The notes beneath the pieces were generated by a model. That model was not told the DNA's origin and searched no databases. It saw only the letters and a program-made list of their open reading frames with translations. From NCBI GenBank assembly GCA_000242935.3, contig CP007053.1, forward strand, positions 1,922,001-1,986,000: a stretch of 64,000 nt of DNA, in the 5' to 3' direction. A program made the translations under genes and the position numbers. Position 1 is the first letter of the stretch. Every line of letters starts with the position of its first letter. The stretch is from Opitutaceae bacterium TAV5. GTDB lineage: Bacteria; Verrucomicrobiota; Verrucomicrobiia; Opitutales; Opitutaceae. This document shows positions 16,646-25,739 of the stretch, piece after piece.

Positions 16646-17078
16646 ACGGCCGGTATTTTTGGACAGAAACTTGCAGCTGGCAACGGCAGCCGTGCGATCG
16701 CGAGTTAAAAACAGAACCACGGATATCACGGATAAAAAATCGGATTACACAGATAATACATTGGTATATGGCATCTTGATTATTTCTTGACCATCCGTGG
16801 AATCCAAAATCATCCGTGAAATCCGTGGTTAAAAAACGGCGCTTTATTTGAACCGCTCCAGACGCGAATAAAACCAATGGCTCCGCTATTTCTGTCTTCA
16901 TTCGCGTCCATGGCAGGCTGTCGCTTCGCTCGGTACGCGTTCATTCGCGGTTACGGTTTGTCTGCCCTGGGTTTGAGAAATCCTTTGCCCTGACATCCGC
17001 CCGAGTTGCACCCGCAAGGCAGATCGGGGCAACGGCAGGGTTGTCCTCGGCGGGGCGAAAGGTTCACGGTGAACGGAT
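16646..17078. other. Intergenic region with ACCACGGAT element and a dyad before the MFS gene
   Basis: The 433 bases hold the inverted repeat element at 16705-16836 and then about 240 bases with no supported gene. A short dyad GTTCAC-G-GTGAAC lies at 17062-17074, just before the drug exporter start, and could be an operator (inference only). Confidence 0.4.
16705..16836. repeat. Inverted repeat element, family C copy 1 (AACCACGGAT)
   Basis: AACCACGGATATCACGGATA plus AAAAAATCGGAT on the left faces ATCCGTGAAATCCGTGGTTA on the right, about 130 bp in total. A second, more diverged copy lies at 18428-18540. Sequences of this kind are widespread non-coding repeats in GC-rich bacteria. Confidence 0.7.
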
Positions 17079-18320
17079 ATGTCAGAATCATCCGCCGATG
17101 CCCGTTCCGATGCTTCTCTTCGGGAAATCCCGCCGCCTGCCGGCGTTGGCCAGCGGCGCTGGCGGCTGATTCTCATTCTGGGCGCACTGGCGGCATTCGG
17201 TCCGCTGGCGATCGACATGTACCTGCCGGCATTGCCCGCCATCGCCCGCGACCTGAAGGCGGAGGAAGGAGCGGTGCAGCTGACGTTGTCGGTTTTTCTC
17301 ATCGGCGTGTCGCTCGGGCAACTGGTCTACGGTCCGCTTTCGGACCGCATCGGACGGCGCGGGCCGTTGCTGTTCGGGATGGGGTTGTTTGTGGTGGCGG
17401 CACTCGGGTGCGCGCTGGCGCGGTCGGTCGAGGCGCTGATCGGATGGCGGTTGCTGATGGCACTGGGCGGATCGGCGGGCATGGGGCTGTCGCGGACGGT
17501 CGTGCGCGACCGGTTCGAGGTCCACGAGGCGGCGGATATGTTTTCGCTGCTCATGCTCGTGATGGGCGCGGCGCCGATCCTCGCTCCGGTGCTGGGCGGA
17601 CAAATGCTGCTCTTCACGGGCTGGCGAGGGATTTTTTCGGTCCTGGTGGCGGCAGGCGCGCTGGTCTGGGTCGCGGTGTGGCGCTGGCTGCCGGAGTCGT
17701 TGCCGGCGGAACGGCGAAACCGGCTGAGCGTGGCGGGCGCGGTGGCCGGATACGGAAGGCTGCTGGCGGACCGGCGGTTTCTCGGGTACGCGCTGGTGAT
17801 GGCCTTCAGCGCGGGGGCGATGTTCACCTACATCACGTGCGCGGCGCATGTGTTCATCGAGCTGAACGGGGTGTCGCCGCAGATGTTCTCGGTGTTTTTC
17901 GGCATCAACGCCGGCGGAATGATCGCAGGGTCGCAACTGAACCGGTGGCTGTTGCGGCGGTTCACGTCGCGGCAGATTCTGGGAGGCGTGCTGGCGGTGG
18001 TGGCAGGCGCGGGCGCGTTGCTGGCGGCGCAGGCGCTCACCGGCCTGGGCGGGTTTCCGTTGCTGGCGGGGTTGCTGTTCGTGACGCTGGCCTCGGGCGG
18101 GCTGATCGGGCCGAATGCGTCGGCCCTGGCGCTCGCACCGTTTGCCCGCGCAGCGGGAAGCGCGGCGTCGCTGATGGGGACGATGCAGTTCGGCATGGGC
18201 GGGCTGGCCGGCGCGCTGGCGGGCATGTTCGCGGCCAACAGCGCCCTGCCGATGTGCGCAACGCAAGCGGCGTGCGGGGTGGCGGCCTGGGCGGCGCTGC
18301 GGTGGGTGGCGAAGGGGTAG
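17079..18320 (+). CDS. Bcr/CflA-type MFS multidrug exporter
   Basis: 413 aa, the usual size, with 12 predicted membrane helices. The family opening GPLAIDMYLPALPAIARDL is present, and motif A between helices 2 and 3 reads GPLSDRIGRRGPLLFG. Other matches are RLLMALGGSAGMGLSRTVVR and APILAPVLGGQML with the motif C region. The Bcr/CflA group is 12-helix proton-driven drug exporters (bicyclomycin, chloramphenicol and others). The protein sits in the inner membrane. A GTTCACGGTGAAC dyad overlaps the translation-initiation region, and a candidate terminator follows the gene. No regulator is adjacent. Confidence 0.9.
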   Translation: MSESSADARSDASLREIPPPAGVGQRRWRLILILGALAAFGPLAIDMYLPALPAIARDLKAEEGAVQLTLSVFLIGVSLGQLVYGPLSDRIGRRGPLLFGMGLFVVAALGCALARSVEALIGWRLLMALGGSAGMGLSRTVVRDRFEVHEAADMFSLLMLVMGAAPILAPVLGGQMLLFTGWRGIFSVLVAAGALVWVAVWRWLPESLPAERRNRLSVAGAVAGYGRLLADRRFLGYALVMAFSAGAMFTYITCAAHVFIELNGVSPQMFSVFFGINAGGMIAGSQLNRWLLRRFTSRQILGGVLAVVAGAGALLAAQALTGLGGFPLLAGLLFVTLASGGLIGPNASALALAPFARAAGSAASLMGTMQFGMGGLAGALAGMFAANSALPMCATQAACGVAAWAALRWVAKG

Positions 18321-18365
18321 GCAGGCAGCCGATTCACCCCGGAGAACCCGGATTGGCAGTGTCCA

Positions 18366-18432
18366 AACCCGGCTCGTCCAGACCTTGACCACGGAATGCC
18401 GGTGTTGCCGGAGCCAAAACCGGGTTCTTTTT
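18366..18432 (+). terminator. Candidate Rho-independent terminator after the MFS gene
   Basis: AACCCGGCTC (18366-18375) pairs with GAGCC..CCGGGTT (18411-18426, five-base bulge), directly followed by CTTTTTT. The loop is long (about 35 bases), so an alternative smaller stem CCGG..CCGG inside is possible. It overlaps the start of the family C repeat. Confidence 0.45.
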
Positions 18433-18540
18433 TAACCACGGATCCCACTGATAAAAAACCGGATCAAGGCAGGGATGCCCAAAAACAGGGAACTTTCCGT
18501 CCGTGTAATCTCCGGAAATCCGTGCAATCTGTGGTCAAAT
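18428..18540. repeat. Inverted repeat element, family C copy 2
   Basis: TTAACCACGGATCCCACTGA with AAAAAACCGGAT on the left faces AATCCGTGCAATCTGTGGTC on the right, about 113 bp. More diverged than the copy at 16705. It lies between the convergent MFS exporter and the secreted phosphodiesterase. Confidence 0.65.
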
Positions 18541-18541
18541 A

Positions 18542-19465
18542 TCACTCGAAGGCGCTGGTGACGGGGCGGCCCCAGAAGCTGCCGGGGACGTCGATGCCGA
18601 GCAGCCAGAGCGCCGTCGCGGCAGTGTCGTACTGCACGACGGGAGCGGTGATGGTAAAGCCGGGTTTCACGCGCTTGCCCCAGGCAATCCACGGAATGAT
18701 CACGTCGTCGGGATCGGCCGAGCCGTGCGTGCCGACGGTTTTGCCTTCCTTGTTGACGGTGTCGTGGCAGCCGTGGTCGGCGGTGAGGATGATCGTGCTG
18801 CTGTCGCCGAGGCCGGCCGCGTCGATGGCATCGCGGATGATCCCGAGCGCGGCGTCGCTGTCGGCAAAGGCCTTCATTTTTTCGGGCGACCAGATGCCGT
18901 ATTTGTGGCCCATGGCATCCGGTTCGCCAAAGTGGATGAAACAGAGGCCGGGCTTCAGTCTGGCCACGTCCCCGGCAAAGGCGGCGGCGACGCCGAGGGA
19001 GCTGGTGTTTTCCGGAAGGACGAAACGGTCGATGTCACCGCGAAATTCGAAAAGACGGAATTTTTGTTTGGAAACATACGCGGCGGTGACGAGCGAGGGA
19101 TCGGCGGCTTTGGCGAGGTTGAAGATGGTCGGCACCGTGAGCTGGGGTTTGCCGGGAGCCCAGACGTCGTTCCACTGGATCTGGTGTTTCTGGATGCCGA
19201 CACCGGTGAGCATGGACGTATGCGAGGGCAGCGTGATGCTGGGGACGATGGTGTACGCTTCCCAGGTATGCGCGCCTTCGGCGGCCATTTTTTTGAAGAC
19301 CGGCATATCGGCTTTCCCGATACCGGCGGGGGATCCCTGGTCGAAGCTGATGATGAAGACATGCCCTGCGCGGGCCGCCGGAGCCGCGGCGAGGGCAGAG
19401 GCGGAAGCGGCAAGGCAGCAGCCGGTGATGGCGGCGGCGAGGAGGAGGCGAATTTTCTGGTTCAT
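18542..19465 (-). CDS. Secreted alkaline-phosphatase-superfamily phosphodiesterase
   Basis: 307 aa from the ATG giving MNQKIRLLLAAAITGCCLAA, a signal peptide. The metal site pattern of type I phosphodiesterase/nucleotide pyrophosphatases is complete: HVFIISFDQGSP (first Asp), VPSITLPSHTSMLTG (Thr nucleophile region), FIHFGEPDAMGHKYG (Asp and His), ILTADHGCHD (Asp, His) and GTHGSADPDD (His). The family hydrolyses phosphodiester or phosphomonoester bonds using two zinc ions; this one acts outside the cytoplasm. At about 280 mature residues it is a compact single-domain member. The substrate cannot be read from sequence. Confidence 0.85.
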   Translation of the reverse strand: MNQKIRLLLAAAITGCCLAASASALAAAPAARAGHVFIISFDQGSPAGIGKADMPVFKKMAAEGAHTWEAYTIVPSITLPSHTSMLTGVGIQKHQIQWNDVWAPGKPQLTVPTIFNLAKAADPSLVTAAYVSKQKFRLFEFRGDIDRFVLPENTSSLGVAAAFAGDVARLKPGLCFIHFGEPDAMGHKYGIWSPEKMKAFADSDAALGIIRDAIDAAGLGDSSTIILTADHGCHDTVNKEGKTVGTHGSADPDDVIIPWIAWGKRVKPGFTITAPVVQYDTAATALWLLGIDVPGSFWGRPVTSAFE

Positions 19466-19624
19466 GAGCAGGTGTTGGAGGTGGCGGCCCGGCTGCCGGG
19501 AAGCGGCCGGACGAAACCGGAAGTCGAATCCCGAATACCGGAAAGGGGCAAGCCATGACGGCTGCCCCCCCCGGCCGGTTGACATCACTTCGGGTTACCC
19601 CCCCCTAGAGCCCGCCCGTCCCGA

Positions 19625-20134
19625 TTACAGGCCGGTATCGAGCTTTATTTCGGAAACCTTCCGCGTCTGTTCGGCGCGGAACTCGCCCAGCGCCTTTTTC
19701 ACCTTCGCATCGCCGAGCGCGAGCATGGACGCAGCAAAGATGGCGGCGTTGACGGCGCCAGCCTTGCCGATGGCAAAGGTCGCCACAGGCACCCCGCCGG
19801 GCATCTGGACGGTGGAGAGCAGCGAGTCGAGACCCTTCAGCTGCGGCGACTCCATCGGCACGCCCAGCACGGGAAGTTCGGTGAGACCGGCCATGACGCC
19901 CGCCAGATGGGCCGCCATGCCGGCGCCGGCGATGATGCACCGGAGCCCGCGCGATTCGGCGGTGGTGGCGTAATCGAAAGCGACATGCGGGGTGCGGTGG
20001 GCGCTGATCACGCGGGCTTCCCATGCGATTCCGAAGGCGGTGAGGGTTTTCGCCGCGTTCTCCAGCACAGGCCAGTCGGACTGGCTGCCCATGATAATAC
20101 CCACCAGAGGTCGTGAAGTGTTTTCGGTGCTCAT
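19625..20134 (-). CDS. purE: 5-(carboxyamino)imidazole ribonucleotide mutase PurE
   Basis: 169 aa, the typical length of class I PurE. The cytosolic enzyme converts N5-CAIR to CAIR in de novo purine synthesis. Diagnostic stretches are GIIMGSQSDWPVLENAA (nucleotide-binding loop), EARVISAHRTPH with the catalytic His, IAGAGMAAHLAGVMAGLT and LLSTVQMPGGVPVATFAIG. The ATG giving MSTENTSRP is chosen because the upstream frame has no conserved sequence. purK, its usual partner, is not adjacent; the gene stands between unrelated carbohydrate and phosphodiesterase genes. Confidence 0.95.
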   Translation of the reverse strand: MSTENTSRPLVGIIMGSQSDWPVLENAAKTLTAFGIAWEARVISAHRTPHVAFDYATTAESRGLRCIIAGAGMAAHLAGVMAGLTELPVLGVPMESPQLKGLDSLLSTVQMPGGVPVATFAIGKAGAVNAAIFAASMLALGDAKVKKALGEFRAEQTRKVSEIKLDTGL

Positions 20135-20236
20135 TGAAAAACGACGACAGGTAGGAGGTTGTTCCGAAATGGCAAATTCCAAGGAAAGTTCCTGGCACAT
20201 GTCGCCGGACCGGCGGCTGCCCGTCCCGGCAAGGCG

Positions 20237-21523
20237 TCAGCATTCGCAGGCGACGCCGGCAACGAGCAGGTTCTCCTCGCGGCCCATCTTCATCGCCAGC
20301 CGCCTGGCCAATACCGCCGGCAAACAGGCATCCGGAGCGAGCGCGTTGCGGGCGGAGGCCCGGTCAAGAAAACCGGGGCTGGCTTCGCCCAGGCAACCGC
20401 TTGCGTAAGATTGCCGCGCCACCAGGACATCGTTGCGAGCACCGGCGTCGCCGGATCGGGGACCGGGACAAGTCACCGTCAGCGCATCCGTACCGGCGGC
20501 GAACCGGAGGTCCGGCAGCTTGCCGAACGGGTCGCGCCAGTGAAGTTCGTGGCGCGTGGTTTCCGGACGGTTGGCAAGATGCCAGTCGGTGAACGCGTGG
20601 AGCTGGACGACGTTTCCGAACTCCGCCGCCATGCCGCCGAGGATACACGCTTTCTGGTTGGCCCAGATCTCGGAGGAGGGGCACATCTCCTCGTCGTGGA
20701 AAATGCCCGAGGTATCGAGGCATTCGCAACCGGTGAAAAATTCCGTGAAGGCAAAGGGGCTCCTCTTCGCCTCGTCGGCTCCCTGGCCGAGCAGGGCGCG
20801 CACGTAGTTTGCGGGCCAGGTGCTGTTCCAGCGGGTGAGTTCGCCGGTGTGTGTGGTGAAGGGCGGGTGGTCGTCGTAGAGAAATGCGTTGCCGAGGTCG
20901 GCCCGATACCAGGGGAGCAGGAGCAGGCCGTCTTCGCGCGAGCGGACGGGCGCCTTGAAATCGTCGGGCGAGGCGTAGTAGGGGAACCACGGCGAGCCGC
21001 GATGGGTGGCGCCGTCGATGCCTTTCTGGTCCCAGCACAGGCCCCAGAGCGCGTCGAGGCCGGCGGCGCGGGCGGCGTGCAGGACATCGGCATTCCACCA
21101 GAACCCGGCGCCGATGCGCACGTCGCGGCCGAGCACATCGGCGGCGAGGTCGCGGCTGCCGCGGATGAGGGTGACGAGTTCGTCGCGGGTGTAGTTGCGC
21201 AGGCCGAAGGTGCGCTGGGTGATGCCGAGTTGTTCGTAAAAGGGCTGTCGCGCGAAGACATCGAGCCAGAGGACAACGTCGTCGCCAAACACATCGGCAA
21301 ACTGGCGCAGGCGGCGTCCGGCCTGCTGGAGCGCGACGGTGTCCACCATCCAGGTGAGCGGCGTGCCGGTGGTGTGGTGGAGCCAGGCGGCTTTTTCGAA
21401 ACCTTCCCACGGGAGCCCGCCGCCGTTGCGTGATTTCCACGGATAGGCGTCGAAGGCGGGTTCGCGCGCAGCAAAGCGGTAGGCGAAGTTGATGGAGTGG
21501 CGGTTGGCGGTGTTCGTTGACAC
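20237..21523 (-). CDS. Conserved barrel-like protein of unknown function, sugar-cluster member
   Basis: 428 aa, no signal peptide. It has tryptophan-rich stretches that look like a deacetylase- or glycosidase-like barrel: FAYRFAAREPAFDAYPWKS, TWMVDTVALQQAGRRLRQFA, IGAGFWWNADVLHAARAAGL and LWGLCWDQKGIDGATHRGSP. The opening is reminiscent of the DUF3863 proteins of Bacteroidetes, but this is recollection, not a search result. Possible metal or acid residues are WMVDT and the HDEEM stretch. It is downstream of the lyase-like gene at 21586 (62 bases), which suggests a role in handling the same polysaccharide, but the reaction is unknown. Confidence 0.6.
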   Translation of the reverse strand: MSTNTANRHSINFAYRFAAREPAFDAYPWKSRNGGGLPWEGFEKAAWLHHTTGTPLTWMVDTVALQQAGRRLRQFADVFGDDVVLWLDVFARQPFYEQLGITQRTFGLRNYTRDELVTLIRGSRDLAADVLGRDVRIGAGFWWNADVLHAARAAGLDALWGLCWDQKGIDGATHRGSPWFPYYASPDDFKAPVRSREDGLLLLPWYRADLGNAFLYDDHPPFTTHTGELTRWNSTWPANYVRALLGQGADEAKRSPFAFTEFFTGCECLDTSGIFHDEEMCPSSEIWANQKACILGGMAAEFGNVVQLHAFTDWHLANRPETTRHELHWRDPFGKLPDLRFAAGTDALTVTCPGPRSGDAGARNDVLVARQSYASGCLGEASPGFLDRASARNALAPDACLPAVLARRLAMKMGREENLLVAGVACEC

Positions 21524-21585
21524 GGAAAAAACAGGGAGGACGGAAAACGTGAAGGGGGAGGGACAGGAGGAGAGCGGATGAGAGA

Positions 21586-23706
21586 TCAGTTTTCGGGCGA
21601 TTCGGGCGAGAGGGTGGTCACAAATGTGGCGGTTTTGGCGGGTTGTTCTTTTTCGATGTAAAAGCCGGCGCGGCGGGCGGGCGGATAATCGGGAGAGGAA
21701 CCTTGGTAAACGGTGAAACGTCCGCCGCCGGCGAGCGCGAATCGCACACGGAGTGTTTTGTTTTTGGCCAGCGTCACGTCGAATGTCATTTCGTTTTCAA
21801 ACGTGGCGGTGCGAACGTCGCGCCAGTAACCGAAGGCGGCGGGACGTCCGGACGCGAAGTTTTTGCTGGAAACGGGCGCGAAATTTCCGGGGAGTTGCGG
21901 TGTGCCTTGAAGGTGGAGCGCGAGACCGAGCCGGGCGGGATCAACCTTGCTGGCGAGGGTGATGGTGGCCTCGTCAACCAGGCGGTTGCCCTCGATGCGC
22001 AGGGTGCGGCGGGCGGCGGCATCGGGACGGTACTGTGGTTGAATGGCGGATACAGCAGCGCGTCCGGGCGCGGGATCGAAGGCGAGCAGTTTTCCCGGAT
22101 GCCAGGGTTTTTGTCCTTCGCCGTTGATGAGGGGTACGTTGTGGTTGAGGCCTCGCCGGTAGTAGTCGCCGGTAAGTTTCGATCCGTATCCGACGGTGCC
22201 GGGATCGTGCGTCACATCGACACCTTCGAAGGAGGCTGACCAGTTGAGCGCCTCGTCTTGCATATGCGGGGAGTCGATCTGTCCGTAATGGAAAAACACC
22301 TGCCAGGGTCCGTCCTTGAGGAGGGCGAAACGGGTGGACTCCAGCGAACGCGAGACGACCAGCGGGGCGGGAATGGCGGAAGAGGCGGGAGGGAGGCGGC
22401 CGGCGTATTCGCCACGGACAGCGGCAGGCGGGTCGAGGAGCGTGTCCCATGTGCGGTTGTCGGGGAGGGTGGCGGCGGCGAGACCGGAACGAGTGGGGAG
22501 GATGCGGTAGAGGCCGGCGAGGGTTTTTGCGATGACTTTGGCGATGCGGGCGGGTGCGCCGGAATCGGCGGGATTGGGAAAGGTGCCGTCGGGGAATCGA
22601 ATGGTGAGCGGGGCAATGGCCAGGTTTTGGATGATGGCGGCTTCGTCGCGCAGGAGGTCCGCTTTGCCGAGTAGTCCGGCAAAGGTGAGCAGGGGCTGGA
22701 TGGCGATGATGACGTAGTTGTTGTAGCCGATGGATTGTTCGAGCCAGAAGTAGTCGCTGGTGACGCCGCGCTGGAGTTGGGCGCGCAGGCCGTAGGGGCC
22801 GTCCATCTCGCGCCGCCACATGGCGTCGTCGTTGTAGAGGAGGGCGACTTGCGCGGCGGAGGCGCGGTGCCAGACGGCGTGGTTCTGGATCCGGTTGTGC
22901 CAGGTTTTATCGAGGAGTTCGACTTCGGGTTTGAAGAGGCCGTCGAACCATGCCTGGCGGCGGGCGGGCGGCGTGATGTCGAAGAGGAGCCGGGCGGTCT
23001 CGACGAAATCGGAAAGTAGAACGGCATCGCCGAGGCTTTCGTAGGCGAGGCGGGGTCCGGCTGGTTCCCGGGAAAGGTTGACGGTCGGCCAGCGGTGAAG
23101 GTTGGCGGCGTAGAAGTCGAGCTGCCCGGCGGCCCAGTCGGCATAACGTGTGTCACCGGTAATCCGATACAAACGGGCGGCGTCGCGCATGGTGCGGATG
23201 TGGGTTTGCCGGAATTTGGCAACCCAGGCGCCAAAGATTATCGGGGTGATGGCAACGTGCGGATCGGAGGGGCTGGAGAGGTGATCGGTTTCTTCACCGG
23301 GGATGGCGGCGGTCCAGGTGAGAAAGGAGCCGTCGCGTGGGCTGACGAAAGCGTGTTCGCGACCCCCGGCCCACTCCACGCGGTCGCGATGGCGGGCCAT
23401 CCAGTCATCGGCGGCGGCGCGTTGTTTTTTGAGCCACGCGGCCCATGCGGGGTCGGCGTCGGGGCCGGTGGCGAGGCGGCGGGCGGCGGTCCAGTCTTCG
23501 CGGGCGGCGCGGAAAACGGAGCCGTCGGGCTGGAGGAGTTTTGTTTCGGCGCACCAGGTTTCCGGCGTCGGCTTGGGAAACGCGGGGAGGGCGCTGTCCG
23601 TTGCCGCCGTTGTGGTTGTTGCCGCCGTTGTCGAGGCATGTGTGAGGTCGGGGCGGCTGGCAAGCAGCAGGGCGATCAGAGCGGTGATGGTTCTGATGAT
23701 GGTCAT
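21586..23706 (-). CDS. Secreted heparinase II/III / alginate-lyase-like polysaccharide lyase
   Basis: 706 aa with a signal peptide (MTIIRTITALIALLLASRPD). The N-terminal half is an alpha/alpha toroid: TDHLSSPSDPHVAITPIIFG, ARLYRITGDTRYADWAAGQL, then the family hallmark HNRIQNHAVWHRASAAQVAL and the Tyr-rich QSIGYNNYVIIAIQPLL. The C-terminal part is the heparinase II/III-like beta-sandwich, with FFHYGQIDSPHMQDEALNWS and RGLNHNVPLING containing conserved His residues. Lyases of this fold cut uronic-acid-containing polymers by beta-elimination. Substrate (alginate, heparin-like or other) is not decidable. It forms a cluster with the downstream unknown and the upstream prepilin and PEP-CTERM genes. 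Confidence 0.78.
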   Translation of the reverse strand: MTIIRTITALIALLLASRPDLTHASTTAATTTTAATDSALPAFPKPTPETWCAETKLLQPDGSVFRAAREDWTAARRLATGPDADPAWAAWLKKQRAAADDWMARHRDRVEWAGGREHAFVSPRDGSFLTWTAAIPGEETDHLSSPSDPHVAITPIIFGAWVAKFRQTHIRTMRDAARLYRITGDTRYADWAAGQLDFYAANLHRWPTVNLSREPAGPRLAYESLGDAVLLSDFVETARLLFDITPPARRQAWFDGLFKPEVELLDKTWHNRIQNHAVWHRASAAQVALLYNDDAMWRREMDGPYGLRAQLQRGVTSDYFWLEQSIGYNNYVIIAIQPLLTFAGLLGKADLLRDEAAIIQNLAIAPLTIRFPDGTFPNPADSGAPARIAKVIAKTLAGLYRILPTRSGLAAATLPDNRTWDTLLDPPAAVRGEYAGRLPPASSAIPAPLVVSRSLESTRFALLKDGPWQVFFHYGQIDSPHMQDEALNWSASFEGVDVTHDPGTVGYGSKLTGDYYRRGLNHNVPLINGEGQKPWHPGKLLAFDPAPGRAAVSAIQPQYRPDAAARRTLRIEGNRLVDEATITLASKVDPARLGLALHLQGTPQLPGNFAPVSSKNFASGRPAAFGYWRDVRTATFENEMTFDVTLAKNKTLRVRFALAGGGRFTVYQGSSPDYPPARRAGFYIEKEQPAKTATFVTTLSPESPEN

Positions 23707-23766
23707 GGCAATGGGCGCTGGTGTGTTGTGCAGCGCTCCGGGGGGGGGAAGAAAAAAAGGCGGGGG

Positions 23767-24570
23767 TCACAGGGTGCCGAAGAGCAATTCGAGTTTTTCC
23801 CTTGAATCGAAGTCTTCACGGGTGAGCCATTGCACGTGGCCGTCGGCGAAGGCGGACAGGTATTTGCCGGGCATTCGTTCCGCAGGGCGTTGTTCTTTAA
23901 TGGTGGGGACGGTTTCGATGGCGGAAAATCCGTTGGCGATGATCGCCTTGGCATTTACCCGCCAGCTTCCGGGGAAGGGCGGGCGTCCGCCGCTGCCTGC
24001 GAAGGTGCCGACTTCGGAGGCCATCACGATGATGCGGCGCGAGGGGGCTTCGATGTCGGTGATCGAGGGACGCGGCCCGGTCAGTTTTTCGATGTTGTTT
24101 TCCTTGTTCACGTCTTCGGAGCCGCCTGCCGCGGTCACGAGCACCAGACTGTTGCACCCGTAGTCACCGAAGCGATGGTGCCAGCCTTCAGACAGGAGCG
24201 GGTCCAGGAATATCTCCGTCTGCGTGAAAAACTTTTTGTTGGAACCTTGGTGGGGGCCGGAGGCGCTGTCTTCCGTCGAAAGCGGCCAGCCCATGTGGAG
24301 GTTGAGCGCGTCCGACCAGATGGCGCCACTGCCGGAGTTGTTGGAACGATAGGGGAAGTGTTGTTTGTTGTCGTTTACGTAGGAGAGCGCGGCCTGCGCG
24401 ATTTGTTTGAGGTTGGAGGTGGAGCGCGCCGCCCGCGCGCTTTGGCGCACGCGGCCAACGGTGGGGATGATGATCGCCGCCAGTATGCCGATGATGGCGA
24501 TGACCGTCAGCAATTCGATCAGCGTGAATGCACGGGAACGACACCGGATGGAATGTAGTGGAGTAATCAT
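23767..24570 (-). CDS. Prepilin-type N-terminal methylation protein (type II pseudopilin-like)
   Basis: 267 aa. The start gives MITPLHSIRCRSRAFTLIEL with the prepilin cleavage site before FTLIELLTVIAIIGILAAII. The next stretch, SARAARSTSNLKQIAQAALS, and the C-terminal KYLSAFADGHVQWLT are typical of Verrucomicrobia/Planctomycetes pseudopilins. It is the second such gene placed directly upstream of a polysaccharide-active protein in this window. It shares a near-identical 24-residue signal region with the protein at 15093, while the remaining domains differ. A run of nine G (24611-24619) lies in its leader. Confidence 0.85.
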   Translation of the reverse strand: MITPLHSIRCRSRAFTLIELLTVIAIIGILAAIIIPTVGRVRQSARAARSTSNLKQIAQAALSYVNDNKQHFPYRSNNSGSGAIWSDALNLHMGWPLSTEDSASGPHQGSNKKFFTQTEIFLDPLLSEGWHHRFGDYGCNSLVLVTAAGGSEDVNKENNIEKLTGPRPSITDIEAPSRRIIVMASEVGTFAGSGGRPPFPGSWRVNAKAIIANGFSAIETVPTIKEQRPAERMPGKYLSAFADGHVQWLTREDFDSREKLELLFGTL

Positions 24571-24660
24571 GACAGAATCCGAAAGGCGAAAAGAATACGG
24601 TGTGTGTATTGGGGGGGGGATACGGAGGAGGTTGATCCGGAATGTGTTTCGTTGCTCCAG

Positions 24661-25581
24661 TCATATCCGGCGGATGCGGCGCAGCACGATCCCCGCCGCC
24701 GCCAGCGCACCGACGCCGAACAGGGCAACGGCCTGCGCCGGTTCGGGAACCGCAGCGGCAACACCAACCGCATCGAGCGAAATGGAGGTTCCCCCGGTCG
24801 CCACGGCTCCATTGTTGAAGCAACCCAGCGCGAGCCATGAGCCTGCCGCAAGGTGAGTGGATGCGAAGTTGGTAAACGTGCCCGAAACGGAAGACGACGT
24901 TGTCGTCCCGAGGGAGCCGCCTGTGAGCGTGGCGCCGGTCAGGGTCAGCGACCACGTTGCACCGGTTCCTGTGCCATCGATCGTCCAGTCGATGATGGTC
25001 GGCATGGCGCTCAACGAATAGGTGGTATCAATGATGGACACGCCTGCCGTGCGCTCGCGCACGGTGAGTTGCAGCACGTCGGTGCTATCGACGCTCTTTT
25101 TTTCGATCAGGAGTGACGTCCAGCCGTTGCCCGTGGAAGGGCCTTTCGTCGGATAAAAATTCGCGCCTGCCGCGTCAGAATCCACGTTGCCGAGCAGCGC
25201 ATAAAACGCATTGGCCCCAGTGCCTGGATTGCCGCTGATGGACAGGCCGGAAAAGCTGAAACGCAATGCCTGCTCGAAGGGGTTGATCGCGGAACTCTTG
25301 CTGATAATCACGGCGCGGTTGGTGCTCCCGGTCGATGTTGTGGCCGCGGTCAATTTGCCATCCGCGACGGCAAGCGAGGCGTTGGAGCCGGACTTGTATT
25401 CGGTCCACCGGGAGGAGTCCACGGCGGCGCCGGTGAACTCTTCGGTGAACGGAACAAGGGCGGCTCGCAACGATGAGGAAAATGCCGGTGCCAGCGCGAG
25501 GCACATGGCACAAACGATGGCGGCGGTTTTTACCGGGAAATGCAGTGCGGGGAACGACGGGGTTTGAGTGATGTTTGTCAT
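24661..25581 (-). CDS. PEP-CTERM sorting domain protein
   Basis: 306 aa from the ATG giving MTNITQTPSFPALHFPVKTA; the signal peptide's hydrophobic stretch (AAIVCAMCLALAPAFSSSL) is at residues 20-38. The mature part looks like a LamG/jelly-roll beta-sandwich: FTEEFTGAAVDSSRWTEY at its start, then many Thr/Ser/Gly-rich strands. The C-terminus carries VPEPAQA, the hydrophobic helix VALFGVGALAAAGIVL and the basic end RRIRRI, the exosortase signal. It is divergent from the LacI regulator at 25740, whose product may control it together with the lyase cluster downstream. Confidence 0.85.
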   Translation of the reverse strand: MTNITQTPSFPALHFPVKTAAIVCAMCLALAPAFSSSLRAALVPFTEEFTGAAVDSSRWTEYKSGSNASLAVADGKLTAATTSTGSTNRAVIISKSSAINPFEQALRFSFSGLSISGNPGTGANAFYALLGNVDSDAAGANFYPTKGPSTGNGWTSLLIEKKSVDSTDVLQLTVRERTAGVSIIDTTYSLSAMPTIIDWTIDGTGTGATWSLTLTGATLTGGSLGTTTSSSVSGTFTNFASTHLAAGSWLALGCFNNGAVATGGTSISLDAVGVAAAVPEPAQAVALFGVGALAAAGIVLRRIRRI

Positions 25582-25739
25582 GATGGGCGTGGGTCGGGTG
25601 TTGGCGTGCAGGCGTGGAGAATCGCCTGGTGGATATGACGAACGATTCCGCCAGAGCTCGATGCGGACAACGGCAGAGTCATGCAGCACGTTGCGCCAAC
25701 CTTGCCATTGTCGGGGATATTGGCGTAACAACACGCATC
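25582..25739. promoter_or_regulatory. Divergent control region, PEP-CTERM gene and LacI gene
   Basis: The 158 bases between two divergent starts must carry both promoters and probably a LacI-type operator. No convincing centred palindrome of the usual LacI form was recognised by eye. Confidence 0.35.
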
